Position numbers and translations under genes: made by a program. 64,000 bases of DNA. Origin: Microcyclospora pomicola. Its lineage: Eukaryota > Ascomycota > Dothideomycetes > Capnodiales. This document shows positions 57,201 to 64,000 of this stretch, piece by piece. Within the stretch, counting starts at the first letter, position 1. Each line of letters starts with the position of its first letter. The notes beneath the pieces were generated by a model. That model saw nothing but the letters and a program-made list of their open reading frames with translations, was not told the origin of the DNA and made no database searches. The stretch spans positions 62,001 through 126,000 of the forward strand of contig NHNY01000027.1 of NCBI GenBank assembly GCA_002786065.1, read 5' to 3'.

Positions 57201-59749
57201 CTAATCCGGTCCATCGTCCTCCTCGCCATGCACGCTCAATCCATTGACAGCAGCAGTGATGTGAGAGGTACCGTTACTGGTGGCGGGCCTCTTTTTGCGT
57301 GCTGGACGCTTCTTCTTACCCGGCCCAAGCATCGACAGAGGTGCTTCTTTGATCCATCGGGCGATGGCTTCCGCTCGTTCCGTGGAGATGGGATATTCCT
57401 TTCCGTTCTCATCTTGAGCCCACCGCTTAGGACCTGGCTGTGCTTTCTCCGAGGCTGGTGTCGTGGATCGAGAGGGAAGCGGGGTGGAAGCCTGCGAGAA
57501 GGACGGTGGAGTGGAAATCGTCGGGGAGCCATCTTGGGTTGCTGTGGTGTTTGAGGCAAGTTCACGCGGCACCGACTCCGCGGTCTTGAGCATGCCGAGG
57601 GGCTCTTTGTCTTTGAGCGGACCAGAGATGCCTTGCTCGTCTTCCATTGCGCGACGCTCTCGGGCACGGACTGCACGCTGGAAGCTCTCCTCGTCGACGA
57701 CGCGGTCATCCGAGAGAGCATCGATAATACTCTCCTGCTTGATCCGTTCTCGCTTTTCTTCTTGCGTTTCTTCCTTCTTCTTCTCGCGATGGTTGCGCTG
57801 TGCGAGCACGCCAGAGCCTCCATCTTTCGCCCAACCGCCAGCTGCATCTGGCAATGGCGCGGGCGCGCAAAGCTTCTGCCAAGGCACGGACAGCCCTAGC
57901 CAGTTGTTAGCACGGCGGAGCACTTCAATCCAATCTGCACGAGCTGGGCTGCGAGCGGCCTGGAAGATTGGATAGCCGTCCGAGATGCGTGCGAGTCGAG
58001 CGGCGTTGTGAGCGTGGCGCAATAGCTCAGTGGGACTGGTCTGAAGCAGCGCATGCGCCAGTAGTAACGAATGCAGAGCGTCGGTCAGTAACGGATGGTA
58101 AGTCACAGCCTCTCTACTGCCGAAAGCCTCGTGTATGACATCGTTATTGAGCATGGCATTAGTCGTCTCGTTGCTTGGAAACGGTGGTAGGTCCGCAGGA
58201 GGCTTTTCAGCGAAAAGACTGCTGGCCGGGTGGATCTTTGGCGATGGGAAACGGGGCCAGCCATCCTCACCGCGCTCAAAGGGCTCAGTATGCAAACTGG
58301 TTTTGGAGTCCTGATGTCTCACTACGGACGAATTGTGTTCCCCGTTTGTACGGCAAGTATGGGCTTCATCGGTGTCATTATCTTCGTGTTCGTCATCCCC
58401 ATTCAGTTCTACTAACCGAGATTTGGGCAGTGGTGTTTGCGTCTTGTGTCCATTTGCCAGGTCGTACACTCGCCGCATGATCTCGTTTGTGATCTCGTAC
58501 GGCAGTCCCGGGGTGTAATCGAAGCTGGAGAGAAAGTGCGTGTAATCTTTCAACGCCCGCTTTGCATTCGTTTTGACTCGTTTTCGTGCTTCTTGTCGAG
58601 CGGCATGTGCTGCTTGCGATGACTCGCTGAGTACTTCTCCCCGTTCTTGCGCTCCTTGGTACTCCTTCAGTCCATTGAGCGCCGCATGCACGTTTTCACA
58701 GGCAATCGTAAGGTACACCCCACCTCGATTGAAGTATAGTTGCATGTCCAGACTCCGCGGCTGGTCTTCCTCCCTGAGTTGTGGGACTGATCTCCAATCA
58801 CGATGTCCTCTATCCCATGTTCCCTGCTCTGAGCGCATCCTACTCGCCAGCTCAAGCTGCTGCTGATCCGGCTTATGCAATCGCTTCAACTCTTCTGTGA
58901 TTCGTATAGCATTCGTCAGATCTTGTGCCGCCCCCTCGAATTGATGCTTGAAGATTTGGACCAAAGCGCGCGTCCGCAAAGGCGGCGCCTGCTGGTCCAT
59001 GGGTAACGCAGAGATGATCTCGTTCAAGGAGTCGAGAGGGGTGCAATGCTCCATAGCCCGAGAGGGGATCTTCTCGTGGAAAAAGTGTACATACTGGGCA
59101 TCTTCATCTCCGGTCAGCGATTGCGCATCTGCTTGCTGAAAGGTAGACTCGACGCACCAGTGCTCCTCGGCTCCCTCTTCAACACGTGCTGGCCCACGTC
59201 CTCCAATGTGCTGGTAGCTTGCATCGTCGCAACGCTGGCGGCCACTTCGTCCAGAGCAAACGCTTTGCTGAGCAGCTTCACTGCCTTCTGCCTGATCTTG
59301 AAAATTCGCTCCTTGCTCAGTTGACTGCCCGGACCTCCTCCTGCACCGAGATAGTCCATGCGCCCATTCATAGCCGTGTTGGACAGCCCAGTCGATGCCC
59401 GAACAGATTCTTGCGCTGCATCGTCGACAGCCTTCCGGATCTTGACGACATCGTAGAAGACCGCCGGGTCAATGAGACGCGGTGCCGGCATGGTGAAGTT
59501 CTGGTGGGCGAGCGAGTCGAGGATCTCGGGCGGGAGTTGAAGCCATGGTCCATGGAACGACGAGATATAGCGCCAGTGTCTATTCGAAGGTAGAGCATCA
59601 GAGTCAGCGTCAAGTCCAGCAGAGGAGAGATTCTTATTCGGGCGACGCACTCACTTGTTGCGGCAAATGATCAGACTTGACTGTTGCTGTTGTGGTTGAT
59701 GCGGAGGCGCATCGCCCTGCTGCGTCGCGCCGCTTTTCTTCTTCACCAT
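57201..59749 (-). CDS. Conserved ascomycete protein, helical with TPR-like region
   Basis: Three exons (59749-59655, 59579-59158, 59101-57201) encode 805 residues. Intron 1 is gtgagt/cgaatag. Intron 2 is gtgcgt with branch cgctgacc and acceptor gatgaag; it joins two frames that would otherwise look frameshifted. The N-terminus is MVKKKSGATQQ, then RNKHWRYISSFHGPWLQLPPEIL and PRLIDPAVFYDVVKIRKAVDDAA. DAQYVHFFHEKIPSRAMEHCTPLD and a TPR-like stretch (LRTRALVQIFKHQFEGAAQDL, YFNRGGVYLTIACENVHAAL) follow. The C-half is disordered with R/K/E segments and ends in a basic GKKKRPARKKRP patch. Similar proteins in other Pezizomycotina are, from memory, labelled histidine kinase group protein, but no kinase motif is visible here. 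Function unknown. Confidence 0.8.
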
Positions 59750-62015
<2,266 letters not shown>

Positions 62016-63660
62016 CTAGCAACGCTCTCCACCCGAATGATGTGATGTTGCCTCAGCAGCCTTCTCATCCGCGGTCAGATCACTTTTCGCTGTCGGGATC
62101 CGCACGAACGCCGCGAAGATGACCAAAGCCGTTCCTCCACAGGCCAGCTCGAACCAAAATGCATTTACATAGCTCTGTTTTTCCCCTTGGTAAGCTGTCT
62201 TGGTCGCCACAATATCTGCGAAACCCAGCAGTAATGCAATGGAAAGCTGCAAGAGGACATTAGCAAGCGCGCCGGCTAAGCCTTGCTGGTGTCCTGGCAG
62301 CTTCGTCGAGAAGAACACAGTTGCAACGTTGAAGATGAGGTCAATTGCAAGCGTGGCACAGAGCATAGCAGGGAAGGTGTATGCCCAGTAAGTAGCACCT
62401 GGTGGCATGATCGCGAAAAGCAACGAGGCGAGTATGATGGCGATGCAAGTAATGATGAGGAGAATTGTACCAGGTGTTTTGTGCATGATGAAGCCGCCGG
62501 TGATAGAGAGACATATGCCGCCAACTCCGACTGGCACATACCAAGCTACGAGAAGGAGAGGCGGGACACCAATGATGTTCTCAATGCTGATTCCCACTCA
62601 GTCTTGGCTCGTAATGACATGATCGTTCACTTACTAGAGAGTGCCGTATAGCAAGTAGATACCCAATGTACCATAAGCAAAGAGTAGGCCAATGATGAAT
62701 GGACCCATACTTTCGATTCTCAGCAATGAGGCCGGAAGAAGTGGTTGATCAACGACCCAGCCTTCGAGGTACGTCGCAAGTCCCAGGGTGAGAACGCCCA
62801 AAGTGAATGTGACATAGATGTAGGTAGTTGACCAACCATCAGGAGCGTGACTGGAACCTGTGATGGCGAAGACTACCAGTATAGTTCCGGAAGGAATCGT
62901 CAAGCTGCCAGGCCAGTCCATTTTCACCTCATTGTGCTTGTGTAAGGCAATGTCCGAAGGAATGGCGAACCATGAGACCATGGCCGTGACCAGCGTCAAA
63001 GCACTTCCTATCCAGAAATACCATCGCCAGCCTATATACTGTCCAGTCACTCCAGCAAAGAAGATGCCGACAAAGAACCCGAGAGGCGCCATCGCGCCGT
63101 AGATGGAGAAGACCAGGTTCTTCCGTGGACCAGGGCGGTAGACTGAGCCGATCAAGGTGAGGCCAGCAGGGAGGTATGCAGCTGCCCCTAGGCCTTGCAA
63201 AGCTCGGCAGAAATCTAGCATCAACTCGTTCTTGGAGAATCCTGCAACGAGCGAGCATGCACCGAACCACATGCAGCCACCAACGTAGACCGGAAACCCA
63301 CCATAGATATCTGCTAGCCGGCCGAACGGAAGTAAAAAGGCAGAGACGACCAGAGAGAAAGCAGACGCTGGCCAGGTGGTACTGGAAGCAGGAATGGCAA
63401 GGTTGTGGGCGACGGTGGGGACAAGGACGGTAAAGCCCGAGACAAAGTACTCCGTCAGAAGCTGAGACGCTGTTATTGCGAAGACGAAGCCGACTTCTTG
63501 CCACAGCGAAGTGAACTTGTCAGGACGTTGCCGTCCTAGTCGTTCCAGACGAGCTGCTTCTGCCTCTTCGACATTGGGAGTGGTGGGTTCGTCATCCGTC
63601 CTTCCACTTCCCCGATGGAGGCATGGTCTCGCTTTCCGAGTGGCATGTCTGATCCATGGT
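62016..63660 (-). CDS. MFS transporter, DHA2-like 14-TM family, 5' end unresolved
   Basis: Main exon from about 63660 to 62635 and exon 62586-62016, joined across a 48-bp intron (gtaagt/aatcag, TA|C), give about 530 residues. The frame carries a polar leader (DDEPTTPNVEEAEAARLERL) and then LWQEVGFVFAITASQLLTE. The MFS loop motif FGRLADIYGG follows, with CRALQGLGAAAYLPAGLTLIG and MDWPGSLTIPSGTILVVFA, the latter typical of 14-helix DHA2 drug:proton antiporters. Hydrophobic helices continue to the acidic tail. No ATG lies in frame at the head: the frame runs back to a stop near 63664, so a short first exon upstream is likely. Substrate is unknown; export of a small organic compound is the family's usual role. 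Confidence 0.82.
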
Positions 63661-64000
63661 CAAGAAAATTGAAGACGAGGAGGTATGTAGGAAATCTGGT
63701 CAAACAAATGACTGGGAGAATGCGACCTGTGAAACAAGAGGAACGTAGTGCCATCTTGACTGAGATACCGTAAGAAACGCAGCAACTCATCTTCCGTTCT
63801 CCTCACCATGACGCCCTTCATGACGGCCGAGGACGATTGATTCATCAGCAAGCGTATGCCCAGTGGACCCAATCGTGCGTGATGACGACCGCTATACCTT
63901 TCTAGGAAAGCAAAGTCGAAAGCATGGAGTGTTGTTGGGACTCGAGTCGTCAGACTTCGTTCCCTGCCACAGATCGCTCCACAAAGGTCACACGACCGAC
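63661..64000. other. Right-edge region, probable 5' part of the MFS gene
   Basis: About 340 bases to the window edge. It probably contains the first exon and promoter of the MFS gene, but no join to the main exon is convincing. Confidence 0.3.

Noticed and set aside
58020-58050. tRNA-like word tagctcagtggg
   Set aside because: It lies inside the coding exon of the 805-residue protein, and no cloverleaf arms or T-loop follow.

Overview
The window looks like nuclear DNA of a filamentous ascomycete (Pezizomycotina, probably a Dothideomycete). Genes are compact and many carry introns of about 36-70 bp with GTRNGT-type donors, CTRAC-like branch sites and YAG acceptors. The gene set is fungal: a Dim-5/Clr4 H3K9 methyltransferase, a fungal STAND/NLR protein, a GH13 alpha-glucosidase, LEO1, GID4, LARP1 and a secreted Thr-rich protein. 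I saw no tRNA, rRNA, CRISPR array, autonomous transposon or virus-like element. All products are named from motif recognition by eye; no database search was run.

Layout. 0-2.4 kb: an acidic coding segment running off the left edge on the minus strand, with unresolved coding-like, spliced-looking sequence beside it. 3-8 kb: three plus-strand housekeeping genes, LEO1 (PAF1 complex), GID4/VID24 (ubiquitin-ligase receptor) and TRM8 (tRNA m7G methyltransferase). 9.3-16.3 kb: minus-strand LARP1 and a chromodomain-SET H3K9 methyltransferase. A short TA-rich, RIP-like island separates the latter from divergent RRP1 (17 kb). 19-23.5 kb: a DUF2293 protein convergent with a PAF-acetylhydrolase-like lipase, then a DeSI-type (PPPDE) isopeptidase. 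23.9-30.5 kb: a very large minus-strand NACHT/TPR protein. 30.5-34.5 kb is nearly gene-free. 34.5-47.7 kb: a small Arg-rich protein, a GH13 alpha-glucosidase, a secreted Cys/Thr-rich protein, a three-exon orphan, a C2H2 protein with a second exon, eIF3h and an omega-like GST. 47.7-53.6 kb: a second gene-poor stretch, probably upstream regulatory DNA of the poly-Q C2H2 factor at 53.6 kb. 57-64 kb: a conserved fungal TPR-like protein, ARF1 and a 14-TM MFS transporter whose 5' end is unresolved.

The genes do not form a biosynthetic cluster. They are mostly independent functions: transcription elongation, translation, ribosome assembly, vesicle traffic and heterochromatin. Noteworthy points are the NLR-like protein with an unresolved N-terminal exon, the RIP-like relic in the promoter of the H3K9 methyltransferase, and several genes whose full structure appears only after splicing is worked out by hand (KMT1 chromodomain exon, C2H2 exon 2, the 805-aa TPR protein, the three-exon orphan).
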